Shown here: one piece after another, positions 1 to 10,825 of the stretch
Layout of the letters: the number at the start of each line of letters is the position of its first letter
Numbering within the stretch: position 1 is the first letter of the stretch
Source: Acanthochlamys bracteata
Lineage: Eukaryota; Streptophyta; Magnoliopsida; Pandanales; Velloziaceae
Direction of reading: 5' to 3'
Assembly (NCBI GenBank): GCA_019914995.1
Contig: CM034138.1
Span: forward strand, 2,976,001 to 3,040,000
DNA length: 64,000 nucleotides
Position numbers and translations under genes: made by a program
Notes under the pieces: generated by a model
The model's database searches: none
What the model was told of the DNA's origin: nothing
The model's input: only the letters and a program-made list of their open reading frames with translations

Positions 1-387
1 TTCTTGTAAATGGGTTTCCAGACGCATGTATTTTAAATGCAGCAAGTATGAAACATGCTACAAGCCATTAAGGTCTAATTGAATTTTTTGGATCTCTACC
101 TACTTACTTTCTAAAATTGACTATGATTCGTGCATTAAGGATCATTGGTCAATCTGTAGAAGTGCTTCTTAATGATTTTCAAGAATTTGTTTTTTAGCAT
201 ATTCATTTTGCAAATGAGCGTCCAAATTTCAATGTCATGAATGTATATCTTTTTCCCATTATTTTCACAAACTGAAGTTTCTAACGAAGAAATGTCTTCC
301 TCAATTTTAATTTCTTAAGCTTTAGACAACTATGCACACTGTTTCAAGTAGAGAGCATTTCACTAATATATATATATACATATATAC

Positions 388-432
<45 letters not shown>

Positions 433-772
433 TGTACATACATATATATACATATGTACATGTACATATGTATACATATATATATAACTCTTGGTTTTTT
501 GGCTTTATATATATTCTTATATTACAAAAAAAAATGAGTATATATTTTTGAATTTATTTTCTCTAGTTATACTGTGATTATTGGCTTTTCTCTATTTCTA
601 TTACTCTATTTAGTTTTATAAGACTTTCTAGATTATTATTTAAAAGAGTGATCTTTTAAAACCGTCTTAGTTCTAAATGATGTATTTAATTGTTAAGTAT
701 ATATAACTCTAAAAGGAGACTCTATTATGCTTGGTTTTTTTTTGTTTTGTATATAAGGATTTTCGAATATAA
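1..772. other. AT-rich stretch without a recognised gene
   Basis: No coding sequence that I can support. The stretch holds a long TA/TACATG microsatellite (separate entry) and otherwise AT-rich DNA. It directly precedes the Harbinger transposase, so it may be the left flank or left subterminal part of that element. I found no inverted match here to the element's right end (the ACACACCC terminus near 4202), so the left terminus is either degenerate or outside the window. Confidence 0.5.
367..486. repeat. TA / TACATG palindromic microsatellite
   Basis: About 120 bases of alternating TA interspersed with TACATGTACATA-type units. The units are self-complementary, so the tract could extrude a cruciform and is prone to slippage. 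No function is implied. Confidence 0.9.
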
Positions 773-2101
773 ATGGATCAAAATTTGGAGCTCGTTATCA
801 GCGGTGCGGCACAAGTAGTTATATGTGTCATGGCCGCTGTCATCAACGAGTTTTCGGCAACACATTCAAGGATTCCTCGAGAGCCATCTTTAGCTAGACG
901 TTTGCAAAGAACAGGGCATTTATGGAGAATATTAAGTGGAGGAATAGATAATTGCGTTGCATATCTTCGAATGGATGCAGATGCATTTATAAATCTTGCC
1001 CAAATGATGCGTGATAGTCATTCACTAAGTGACACAAAACATGTCATCGTGGAAGAGCAACTTGCATACTTTTTGCATATTGTTGGACATAGCCGAACCA
1101 ATAGGGCAATTGGGATTGATTTTATCCGGTCAGGATCGACATTGAGTCGCTACTTTCATCGGGTGCTTAGGGCAAAATGTAAGCTTAAGAATGCGTACAT
1201 AACGCAGGACGCACCGGAAGAGCATCCATATATCCGAGCGAATCCCAGTTGGTATCCTTATTTTAAGATATATTAAATTTGTTAATGTAAGTTTTACTTC
1301 CATACATGCATATAACATAGCTTATCTAATATTTTTCAAAACACTTTATAGGATTGTAGAGGCTTAATTGATGGTACGCATATACTTGCAAGAGTCCCTT
1401 CTACTTTAACAGCACGCTTTCGAGGCCGAAATTATGTAACTCAAAATGTCTTAGGGTGTTGCACTATTGATATGAGATTCACATACGTATTAGCTGGATG
1501 GGAAGGATCAGCTAATAATTTTACTGTACTTAAAGATGCACTAAAGCGACCTCCACCTAATCGATTACATGTTCCGGAAGGTGACATTTGAGTACTATTA
1601 AAATTATTACTTAGAGACGTGCATATGCTTATTAAAGTAAATCATTTTTTGATTTTTTTAAGTGTAGGTAAATTTTATCTTGTTGATGGAGGATATACAA
1701 CCATGCCAGGTTTTTTGTCTTCTTATCGAGGGGTGCGTTACCATTTGAATGAAATTTTTGAACGTAAGCCGGAGAATCCGCAGGAATTGTTCAATTTTCG
1801 GCACTCTTCATTACGAAGCACGATAGAGCGATGTTTTGCGTTGTTAAAGAGACGTTTTAGAATTATACATGACTATCCAAATTATCCCTTTCCAATACAG
1901 GTTGATATTGTGTTGGCTTGTTGCGTATTACATAACTATATATTAGGTGTGGATCTTAGCGATAAACGTTTGAACAATTCAAGAATATATGAGGAATGCG
2001 AATATGATGTTCAAAATTTCAGCACCTTTCGCCAATGCTTGCAACGTTCGGATAATCATCAATGGTGCGAAATAAGAGACAAGATTGCAAGCGATATGTA
2101 G
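773..2101 (+). CDS. PIF/Harbinger transposase (HARBI1-like DDE nuclease)
   Basis: Cut-and-paste transposase of the DDE_Tnp_4 type. Reconstructed exons are 773-1267, 1352-1580 and 1668-2101, giving about 385 residues in one frame. The catalytic triad is visible: the first Asp in DGTH (exon 2), the second in LVDGGY (exon 3) and the Glu in the IERCFALLKRRF block. GWEGSANN is the conserved block between the first two acidic residues. The last intron has good GT and AG sites. The first intron has a normal acceptor at 1350-1351, but the expected donor reads AAG-ATATAT instead of AAG-GTATAT, so splicing there may be lost. Without it the ORF stops two codons later. The product acts with the Myb-like partner downstream. 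Activity is doubtful because of the donor. Confidence 0.88.
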
Positions 2102-2416
2102 AATGACTATATCAGAGCATGTTAGAATGTCTTAATTATTAGAATATGATGCTTTTTGTGATGTACAATGTGATCTTCTGGAATGCTTAATTTGGAAACT
2201 GTTTTATGTATTTGATAATAGACATTTGTTGGAATTTTAATATTAAGAGATATTTGGTTATTTGATAGTTTGTGTAATAACTTGTGAGATATCTCTTTTT
2301 TCACAAAGTACATGTTTTAGTTAAAGTTAAATCATTTTGACAGCTTTTTACTTTTCTAAACTTCTTCATTGTATAATTGATTCAATTTTACTCTATAATT
2401 TGGAGTGTGTTTGTAG

Positions 2417-3506
2417 ATGGCGTCTTTTGACTCAAGTCAAGGTTTAAGTCATAACCGATCTCAACGAAAAGGAACTCCCAACAAGCGCTGGACGCAGCAA
2501 CAAGACGAAAAATTGATTGAATTTTTGGCTGAGCAGTGTAGAAAAAGTAAAAAAGTTGATAAAGGATTCAGAAAGCCCACATTTAGTGCCGCTGTAAGGT
2601 ACATCAATGAAATGTTCAATACGGACTTCACGGTAGCTCATGTTGACAACCACTATCGCACTTTAAGGCAAAGATATCAGTTGATCAAGTTTGTAACCAA
2701 TTTAAGTGGTGCTGGTTGGAACAATGAATTACAAATGGTAGTTTTGGATAGAGAAACAGAGAAAGATCTTATCAAGGTAACTTTAGTTGATTAACTATGT
2801 TTTCGATTGGTATGCTTTACTTTAATATGTTGAGCAAACTTACTTGATACTAATTTTCAAAAATTATTAGTTGAATAATCTATTATATTCTGATTCTTTC
2901 ATTTCTTTTTTGTAGAGTAATCCAAGGTTGAAGCCTTTCATTAATACACCTATTCGTCAGTTAGAAGAGCTTAGAATGATATGTGGTGATGATAAAACTA
3001 CGGGAGAATTTGGTAAAACATTCTATGACGAATTCGGAGAGTCGGCACAAGATAATGGCCAAAGCAATGCAGCCAAAGGTAACACAATGGAAGACACTGA
3101 TATGCCTACCATGGCAGAGAATGCAAAAGCTCCACATGACTCACATGCACATCTCTCTCCTGGTACGCAACAGTCTATACCGAACATTACTGTCCCTGGC
3201 ACTACTAATCCTACTCCACGGAAAAATAAACATGCACGAGTCAATGACAACATTCAATTTCAGAAAGAGTTGGTCGCTGGGGTACATGAAGTTGCTTTGG
3301 CTATACGAGAAATCACCGGCGGTTACTCCACTGAACTGTATGCAGCCCTTCAAGATTTATCTGATGATTTTTCAGATGAACAAATTGATCATGCTTTTGA
3401 CACATTAATGCTAGATGTAAGAAAAGCTCGAGGGTTTCTTACGAAAACTGACGTTGCTAGAAAACGTTGGATGTCAGTGCACGTAGCTAGTAACTGGCAT
3501 ACTTAG
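2417..3506 (+). CDS. Harbinger-associated Myb/SANT-like DNA-binding protein
   Basis: Second protein of the Harbinger element, expected to bind the transposon ends and bring the nuclease to DNA or to the nucleus. Two exons, 2417-2776 and 2916-3506, join in phase 0 at clean GT-AG sites to give about 316 residues. Residues about 20-110 form a Myb/SANT-like domain (Myb_DNA-bind_3 type): KRWTQQQDEKLIEFL, then the HVDNHYRTLRQRYQLI segment and a conserved GAGWN. The linker is Ser/Thr/Pro-rich and the C-terminus is helical. Similar proteins occur as domesticated host genes (L10-interacting MYB-like), but here it lies directly downstream of a transposase, so an element gene is the better reading. No frame breaks were seen. 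Confidence 0.85.
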
Positions 3507-4205
3507 AAGTTGATGATGCTTTGCTTATTTTGTTTTGGATTTGCTAACTAGTATCATTAATAGTTGATTATGTATTTTAGAATTATCTTTTGGATCTGTA
3601 CGGTAGATTCTAACATAACTATATAATTATATAATATATGTCATATATGTATGTATATAGATATTATGTAATGATAATTGTAGTTATATTAGTGTAGTTG
3701 TAAAATATATGAACAATGATATATGTTATGTATTGTATTTATATAATGTAATATATTATGAAAAATATGTGAATTAAACTGTTATGATATAGTGATGAAT
3801 ATGCATCTTAGATAGTTCTGTCTCATGAAAAATATAAAGTAATAAATTATTAGTGCAAATTTTAGAATATAAATTATATTAAATTATTATGATTGTGTAA
3901 TATAAATATATATATGTTGATATTGTATAATAAAAATTATAATATATATATATATAATAAAAATTATATATATTGTATTGCGTATTTATATAGTTGTAAA
4001 ATATATAATTATTTTTTGATTCTCACTTTCATATACAAAGAATACAAAAGAATACAAAAAGTCACTTCTAATTCACTTTCAACTTACTTTTAACTATAAA
4101 AAAACATAAGAACTGAACTCACTTTCAATAATACTATTTACAGTAACTCATTTTTCAATAATTCATTTTCAGTAATTCACTTTCTGCTAAAAGAACACAC
4201 CCTAA

Positions 4206-4722
4206 GCATGTTCTAGCAAATTCAAACATGATCATGCTAGGAGTGTGCTTCAATTGTACGGAATTTATATTTTTTTTAGCAGTTTTAAATTTGAATTTGT
4301 TTTGTATTTCAGTTTATCTAAACTTATTGAATTTATTTTTAATTTATTTTTTATTGAATTCAGTTTTACCGAATGTTGTTTTATGAAACTTACGAAACCC
4401 CACCCCCACGCAGGATCTAGGTCAACGGGCTAACTAAACATCCACAGCTCGGAGTAGGATCGATCGATCTTGACTAACACCATTGCTTCAATGGCAACAT
4501 AACCCCGAGCTTATTAAGAAATTCATAGGATTATAAAGAAAGAGATCGTAGAAGTTTAATAGGTTTTATAGAAGCATATCATCATAGCCTTTAATCGCAT
4601 CAAGCTATTAAGAAGAAGTCGCATATCTTTACTAACTCTTTCAAATTAGAAATACAAAAAAATAATAAAAAAGAAAAAAAAAATCCAAAGTAACCAAAGC
4701 TAGAAGTTACATATCTATTAAG
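4206..4722. other. Intergenic, no gene seen
   Basis: AT-rich DNA right of the Harbinger target-site TAA. There is a short GC-richer patch near 4400-4510 but no supported coding region or RNA gene. Confidence 0.5.
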
Positions 4723-4890
4723 GCCTTGTTTGGCTGTACTTTTTCGGGCTTTAAGCCCGAAAAAAAGCCTAAAATGATGAAGCAGCGTTTGGATACGCCG
4801 CTTTTAGTATTTGTGTGACTTTGAATAGTAGAAAATAAAAAGCTTCGAATTGAAGCTTTTCAAGCAAAGCCGCGCGGGGCTTTTCTCGCT
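4723..4890. repeat. Hairpin-rich MITE-like sequence
   Basis: Begins GGCCTTGTTTGG, a start typical of plant MITEs, and contains a near-perfect palindrome with 12-bp arms (4740-4751 and 4753-4764, core CGGGCTT/AAGCCCG), plus AAGCTTC...GAAGCTT. It abuts the gene-fragment region at 4.9-6.4 kb. The family is unassigned and the right boundary approximate. Confidence 0.5.
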
Positions 4891-5280
4891 GGGTCTGTGG
4901 AATGTCCATTTTGCCCAGATAACTTAGCACAAATTACAAACATATATATATTCCCAACCGAATCCATTTCTTCACATTTCTCTCATTTTTTCGCTGCTTC
5001 ACCCGTTCGCTCCGCTCTCGCGATTTCGCTCCTTCTCCGGAAGCGATGTTCTCCCTTCCGGCGCCGATCCTATCAATCCCGCTTCTTTTTTTTTTTGCTC
5101 GCTCAGCTTTCCCTCAAATCTCCACAATCAATTCTCTCTCTCTCGTTCAACCAACGAAGTGAACGAAGCAGTGGTGGCGCTAGAATGTTCGATCCTTTCC
5201 CTCCGCCGCATCAGCAGCGGCGGAAATGCTGCTGCTTCTTCTATTCATGGCGACGTTACTAGCCAACGCTACCGATCTGC

Positions 5281-5860
5281 TTGCCGATTCTTCTATTCAC
5301 GGTTGCAGATCTACTTGCCGCAACTGGAGATTTTGATTTAAGCTGTATTGTTGTAGCTGGGAGCTCGCGGACGGGAACTTCATATAAAGTAGTGCTTCGT
5401 GATGGCTCAGTGCTAACCGTTAAACGGCTCCATGGCCATGTGTTGACGGAGAAGCAGTTCAGAACTGAAATGGCCCGGTTTGGGCAGCTTCGCCATCCCA
5501 ACCTTGTGCCAGTCCATGGGTTTTGTGTAGTGGAGGAGGAGCGGCTTCTGATCTATATAAATATGCCAAATGGTGCTCTATCCACAAATCTTGGTGATAC
5601 TAGTTCGGTGCTTGACTGGTCTGCTAGGCTCCGAATTGCCGTTAGTCTTTGCCGTGTGGCTTGCACAGCTCCATCACGGTGGGCAGATGCCTTACCTTCA
5701 TCGAGTTTCGCCTCTGCGCGATCCTCCTAGATGAGGACAATGAACATGGGGTTGCGGTCTTTGGTTTTTTTGTATATCTCTTTAGCTCGGGCTACCTACC
5801 TCATGGTTGTGATCATCATTAAGAAACACGTAACATTTCACCGTGTTGATGCGTTTCAAT
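5281..5860 (+). pseudogene. BIR-type LRR receptor kinase fragment, frameshifted
   Basis: The first readable part (TVADLLAATGDFD, then GTSYKVVLRDGSVLTVKRL, EKQFRTEM, LRHPNLVPVHGFCVVEEERLL, MPNGAL) is the N-lobe of a pseudokinase like the BAK1-interacting BIR / At1g27190 group, including the Lys of the VKRL strand. After about 5655 the homology switches frame: WLAQLHHGGQMPYLHR is in a second frame and AILLDEDNEHGVAVFGF in a third. So at least two frameshifts disrupt the C-lobe, and the sequence ends shortly after. No LRR or transmembrane region precedes it. This is a truncated, non-functional fragment. Parent families act in brassinosteroid and immune co-receptor regulation. Confidence 0.8.
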
Positions 5861-5925
5861 CAATCTTTGCCCGTAGTTATCTTCATCATCCTCCTCCCCC
5901 CTCGCGTTGTAATTCAAGAAGAGTT

Positions 5926-6060
5926 TCTCTAGCACGAAGAAGAAGGAATCATCCCCCCGCCTTAGTACACCCACCTGAATTAATACCGGAGCGTAGCAAG
6001 CCAACACCGCATGCAACACTAGCTACAGAAATCTCTAGCACGAAGAAGAAGGAATCATCC
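5926..6060 (+). repeat. Identical 29-bp direct repeat pair
   Basis: Positions 5926-5954 and 6032-6060 are identical over 29 bases (beginning TCTCTAGCACGAAGAAGAAG). They flank 77 bases in the middle of the gene-fragment cluster. Such exact short repeats are often left by recent slippage, template switching or double-strand-break repair. Confidence 0.85.
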
Positions 6061-6088
6061 TCTATCTTTAGTTTCCTGCTTATCTAAT

Positions 6089-6295
6089 ATGTTCAAGCCG
6101 CCGGAGAGAGGCGAAGACTACTCGATTCTGCAAGCACTAGTTAGCATCAACATGCTCATTCTCTTCTTCGCTACTATCTGTGGAGTCGGCGGCACATTGA
6201 CGGCGATCGACAACATAGGCAAGATCGGTGAATCGCTCCGCTACCCCAAACGCAGCATCAGCACGTTCATATCTCTCATCAGTATCTGGAACTAA
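6089..6295 (+). pseudogene. NFD4-like / nodulin-like MFS transporter fragment
   Basis: The 68-residue ORF matches an internal piece of the plant Nodulin-like / NUCLEAR FUSION DEFECTIVE 4 major-facilitator family: PPERGEDYSILQALVSINML, a membrane span, GGTLTAIDNIGKIGESL, then YPKRSISTFISLISIWN, where it stops. The family has roughly 550-600 residues with about 12 spans, so only about one tenth is present. The Lys/Glu-rich codons upstream and downstream (6300-6380, KDEDESEMKEKKN-like) may be remnants of the cytosolic loop, out of order. It sits 230 bases from an unrelated kinase fragment on the same strand. Confidence 0.72.
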
Positions 6296-6532
6296 ATGGC
6301 GGTGGTAAAGATCTTGATGCTGTAGTGAAAGACGAAGATGAAAGCGAGATGAAGGAGAAGAAGAATGAGAACGGGACGTAAAACAAAGTTTGGAACTAAC
6401 TACGATTGATTAGCTAGCTAATTAATTTATACAGTGAAAATTTAAGGTATAGTTAGCAGTGATCTTGAATATACTTAATCACAAAGGAGTTTGTTGCTTG
6501 AAATAGTTCAATCATGTCAGACTCGTTAATTT

Positions 6533-7105
6533 AGGCCTGTTTAGTTCAAAAAAATACAGCATAGTAAAGTATTTACTAAATTTATAGATATTTAAATACA
6601 TATCAAAATTATTTACTAATTTATAACAATAATACTAAATTTATAAAATAATATAAATTTTTTTAATAATTACTTAAATACATTTTTTCAAATTTAATAT
6701 TATAATAATAATTATATAATCAATATTATTCAATTAATTATTGATTGATATTAATATATAATTTATTAATAAATTTATAAATATTAATATAAATAATTAT
6801 TTATATAATTTTTACATAATAAAATTATTAAATTTAAAAAATATATAATATATAAAAAGTTAAATTCATAATATATCAATTACCATATATTTAGGGATAT
6901 TTTAGTCATTATATATCTCTATATAAAAAAGCTAAAAACACTTCATTCACTTTTTTAATTTCTTCAAAAAAAACGCGTCTGAGAAAAATTTATCCAAACA
7001 TTTTTTAGTATAAAGCTATTTTTACAGCAAAAGTTCTACAGTCGATTACAGCACTCTAAAACAGTTTTACTTCAAAAGCCCAAAAAATTCAGCACATCCA
7101 AACAT
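6533..7105. repeat. AT-rich transposon-like sequence
   Basis: Begins GGCCTGTTTAGTTC and ends near CACATCCAAACATTTT, whose complement starts AAAATGTTTGGATGTG, so the two ends are weakly inverted. The interior is about 80 percent A+T with TATTTAAATA-type motifs and no ORF. A MITE or a solo fragment of a larger DNA element is likely; boundaries are approximate. Confidence 0.45.
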
Positions 7106-7110
7106 TTTAG

Positions 7111-8150
7111 CCAAAGAAAGAGTCAGTCGTCCGTCGCTCTCATTAAGTCACTCTGTTGACTTTCACACTTCCACGTTCACTTCATTTTGTGATGATATCT
7201 TGACTATAAATGGGAACTCTTTTCAATTAAATTTAAATCAGTACATAATCAACTTGAAGTTATAATCAGATAAGGTTGACTATGAAAATAATAGATCCAG
7301 CAGATACGCCAAAAATCTGATAAGAAAATGCCTGGTATCATACATTCAAGATTTCATTATTGATGAAGAAGGTATTGTATTACATGGAATTCAGTTGTCT
7401 AGTTGATTTGTTTTATAAATTTCCACCAATTAGTGATTCCTAAAATTGGTAACCTGCAGTTTTTCTTTAACCAGGCAAGGTAAGAAAACTAGGTTAAAAG
7501 GGTCATGCAAAGAATTCAGATCTCTGTAAACTAACAACTTGTACAAATTTTGGAGAAGGTAAGAGGTTGGAGGATAACAAGAAGTCTTCTATCCAAGACT
7601 GGCTTTTACTTGTACAACTCTTCAAGATCTGTATAGATCAGATCAACAGATCTTATCATTTGTTGTTGTTGTTGTTCTTCTTCTTCTTCTTCTTTCTACT
7701 CCTCCCTCATATAACAAATCAACTGATGACAGATTCATTCTCAGGGTTTTCATTTCATTACATTTTCTGTACATTTGTTTCTTGCTTTATTCTTTGAAGA
7801 TTTTCTTTTGTTTAATTAATCAAGTAAGAGTCAATATTTCACATGCCCCTACACTTTTTAATTCTTAGCTGTTGTTGTTCAAGTTATTCAATGAAATGTT
7901 TGTCCTTTTATGAACAGGTATCTATCAACTAAGACAAGTAGTCAGTAGATTAATAATATAGAAAAAGAACAGCATTTTCCAACTGTTCTTCATCAACTTC
8001 TAATCTTCTTATTGGTTTTTAGCACCAGTTTTCTAATATACAACTTTTGACTTTTGCAGACAGAAAGCATCTTTATATAACAAAAGCATTAACTGAGGCT
8101 GAAGAAGAAAAAGAAAATCTTGAAGCGAGTTTGTAGAAACAAAGAGAATC
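7111..8150 (+). promoter_or_regulatory. Upstream region and probable 5' leader of the sugar transporter
   Basis: No coding sequence. It contains a GTT/CTT trinucleotide tract (about 7660-7697), typical of plant 5' leaders. A GT site near 7559 and a CTTTTGCAG acceptor ending near 8060 suggest a leader intron, after which a purine-rich leader runs to the ATG at 8151. The leader intron is inference. Confidence 0.4.
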
Positions 8151-10282
8151 ATGGCTGGTGGGTTTGTAGGAGGAAGTGTTGGTAAGAGAGCAGAGCAATA
8201 TGAAGGCAGGATCACTAGTTACTTCATTTTGGCTTGCATAATTGGTTCACTAGGTGGTTCTCTCTTTGGCTATGATCTTGGTGTATCAGGTAATTTAAAT
8301 CGAGGTCTTTTATCTTGAATTTTCTCAGAAATTTTTAGTAATATGAAGTTTGCAAATTTCTGGGTTGATGCAGGGGGAGTAACATCAATGGATGATTTCT
8401 TAAAAGAATTTTTTCCGAGTGTTTACAGAAGAAAGCAGGAACACTTGCATGAAACAGATTACTGCAAATATGATAACCAGTTGCTGACACTCTTCACATC
8501 TTCGCTCTACTTTGCTGGTCTCTTGTCTACTTTTGCTGCGTCACCTGTAACAAGAATTTATGGAAGAAGGATCAGCATCATGGTTGGGGCAGTCAGTTTC
8601 TTCCTTGGTGGTGTTATCAATGCTGCTGCCGTGAACATCGCTATGCTGATCATCGGCCGGATTCTTCTTGGTATTGGCATTGGATTTGGTAATCAGGTAT
8701 GAACAAAACAAATCTCAGAGGTTCACTTTCTACAGCAGTGGCTCCAGTAGAATCGTAGAATAAATAATACCTTGATTAACATCCATTTACAAAGTACATA
8801 TACATGTATTCAAAAATTTTAAAGATTATAAACAATCGCTTGTTGTCTGTAATAAAAAATGTGTACATGGGATGATGGACTACATTCTGAGCTGTGGTTT
8901 GTGACAGGCCGTTCCACTCTATCTGTCCGAGATTGCACCTCCTAAAATTCGTGGAGCTGTAAATCAACTATTCCAGTTGACAACTTGCCTGGGAATTCTG
9001 GTTGCTGATATCATTAACTACTTCACAGAGAAGCTCCACCCGTGGGGATGGAGGCTCTCTCTTGGACTAGCAACTGTGCCTGCAACTCTAATGTTTGTAG
9101 GAGGTCTGTTTGTTCCTGAGACTCCAAATAGTCTTGTTGAACAAGGCAGACTTGATGAAGGACGCGTAATACTGGAGAAAATTAGGGGAACAAAGAAGGT
9201 GGATGCAGAGTATGCAGACTTGTTGGATGCAAGTAAGGCAGCAAGAGCAGTGAAACATCCATTCCGCAACCTCCTCAAGCCCAGAAACAGACCGCAGCTT
9301 GTCATAGGGGCCCTCGGAATACCAGCATTCCAGCAGCTTACTGGCATGAATTCAATACTATTCTATGCTCCAGTCATCTTTCAGAGTTTGGGCTTTGGTT
9401 CTGGTGCTTCTCTGTACTCATCCATCATAACAAGTTCCATGCTTGTAGTTGGAGCACTTGTTTCAATGTCTGTGGTTGATAGGCTTGGAAGAAGGTTTCT
9501 CTTCATGGAGTCTGGTTTCCAGATGATTATCGCAATGGTAAGAGCTACTAAGTTAAAAAAGATTTACAGTTCTCCACATCTATTTCTTTGGCCATCCTTT
9601 CGTATAACTTGCAGGATCTAATTTATTTTAATAAATCTGTTTTCATCAACACAATATCTTCAAGTAACTTAGTTAAAAACTTTACAAAGCTATCAACTTT
9701 CTTATTATCATTGTATTAGCAGATTGTACTTGATAAAGAAAGCAACAGTACAAAATAAATGATCTGTGTATAGAAGTTGACCTGATACCCGGTGTTGAAA
9801 TGCAGTTGATTGTTGCTGTTACTCTTGCACTGAAGTTCGGACATGGAGTAGAGCTCCCGAAGAATCTTGCCATCCTCCTCGTGATTGCAATCTGCGGATT
9901 TGTGGTAGCTTATGGTTGGTCTTGGGGGCCTCTTGGGTGGTTGGTTCCAAGTGAGATCTTTCCTTTGGAAACAAGGTCAGCAGGTCAAAGCATGGTGGTC
10001 TGTGTGAACCTCTTTTTCACAGCAGCAGTTGCTCAATTCTTTGTTGCCTCCCTGTGTCATCTTAAGTACGGTGTCTTCATCCTCTTTGCATGCTTGATCG
10101 TGATCATGTCCTTGTTCATCTACTTCCTTCTACCTGAGACTAAGCAGGTACCTATAGAGGAGATGTCTCAGCTCTGGGAGAAGCACTGGTTCTGGAAGAA
10201 TATTGTAAGTATACCTGATAGCGAGGATTCAGATGCCGAACCAGCAAAACAAGGTACTACTATGCGATTGGAAGAAGCTTAG
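8151..10282 (+). CDS. STP14: STP14-like monosaccharide/H+ symporter
   Basis: Plasma-membrane sugar:proton symporter of the STP branch of the major facilitator superfamily, about 522 residues (family about 500-525) and 12 spans. Exons are 8151-8289, 8374-8696, 8908-9537 and 9806-10282, and all junctions keep frame. Hallmarks are [18 protein letters not shown] in span 1, RIYGRR after span 2, [76 protein letters not shown] and [12 protein letters not shown]. The start [20 protein letters not shown] and the TDYCKYDNQ loop fit STP14/STP7 best; Arabidopsis STP14 is known as a galactose transporter, so substrate is inference by homology. It is convergent with the CAF gene. No lesion was seen. Confidence 0.93.
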
Positions 10283-10825
10283 GCAGATTTCAGCTACTCA
10301 CATTCCTCTGCTCTCGTGGCGGGGAACGACACTTCTTCATTGAGAATTTTCTATTTCTGTTCTTCCTTATTTGTCCCCCACTGGTCTTGATATTTAGTCA
10401 GTAGGATGTGGTAAATGCTATTGTACTCAGAAAATCTCCTAAGGGAGGCAGAAACAGCAACACAGGATAAAAATAATTGCCATTTCTTTCAGCAATCAGC
10501 TTCTCACGACGATGTTTTTTTCAAAATCCATTGTCCTTTGTGAACAGTTGTCGACCTTAGAAAACAAAAGCTAAAGGGAGGAAAGAAGAAATCAATGTAT
10601 CCAAGGTTCACATGCTGTCTTCCAGTAACCTCCATCATTCGTCTCTGAATACAAAAATATTTGTTTGTAGCTAGCAAATACGTCTTATTGTTATGGAGTG
10701 CACAAGGTCTCAAGTTGGTGCCCTTGCCCACCTTCAACAATGTATAGGCTGAAAGTCAGTAGAACATCCTTACCATAAGCTCCAATAATACATGGGCTGG
10801 AGTGAATTCTTAAAAGCACTTTTTC
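10283..10825. other. Convergent 3' untranslated region
   Basis: Lies between the stop codons of the sugar transporter (+) and the CAF gene (-) and must hold both 3' ends. No gene is seen. Confidence 0.6.

Larger units (their letters stand above)
773..4202 (+). mobile_element. PIF/Harbinger DNA transposon (right end defined, left end not found)
   Basis: A two-gene element: a DDE nuclease (773-2101) followed on the same strand by a Myb/SANT-like DNA-binding protein (2417-3506), the classic plant PIF/Harbinger layout. The right subterminal region (about 4020-4202) consists of repeated ATTCACTTTC/AATTCATTTT-like motifs and ends in AAGAACACACCC followed by TAA, the family's usual 3-bp target site. 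The same subterminal motifs recur in the 185-bp MITE at 50022-50206. The noncoding part, 3507-4202, shows no further gene. The left inverted terminus was not located, so the start given is only the first coding base. Confidence 0.85.

Noticed and set aside
367-486. CRISPR-like or satellite array
   Set aside because: Simple TA-type microsatellite with no spacers; plant genome.
4897-5262. 121-codon open frame upstream of the kinase fragment
   Set aside because: Pyrimidine-rich leader-like DNA giving Ser/Phe/Arg-rich low-complexity protein; no domain and no splice link.
5281-5730. Reading the kinase ORF as a real 149-residue gene
   Set aside because: The C-lobe homology continues in two other frames, so the open frame is an accident of frameshifts.
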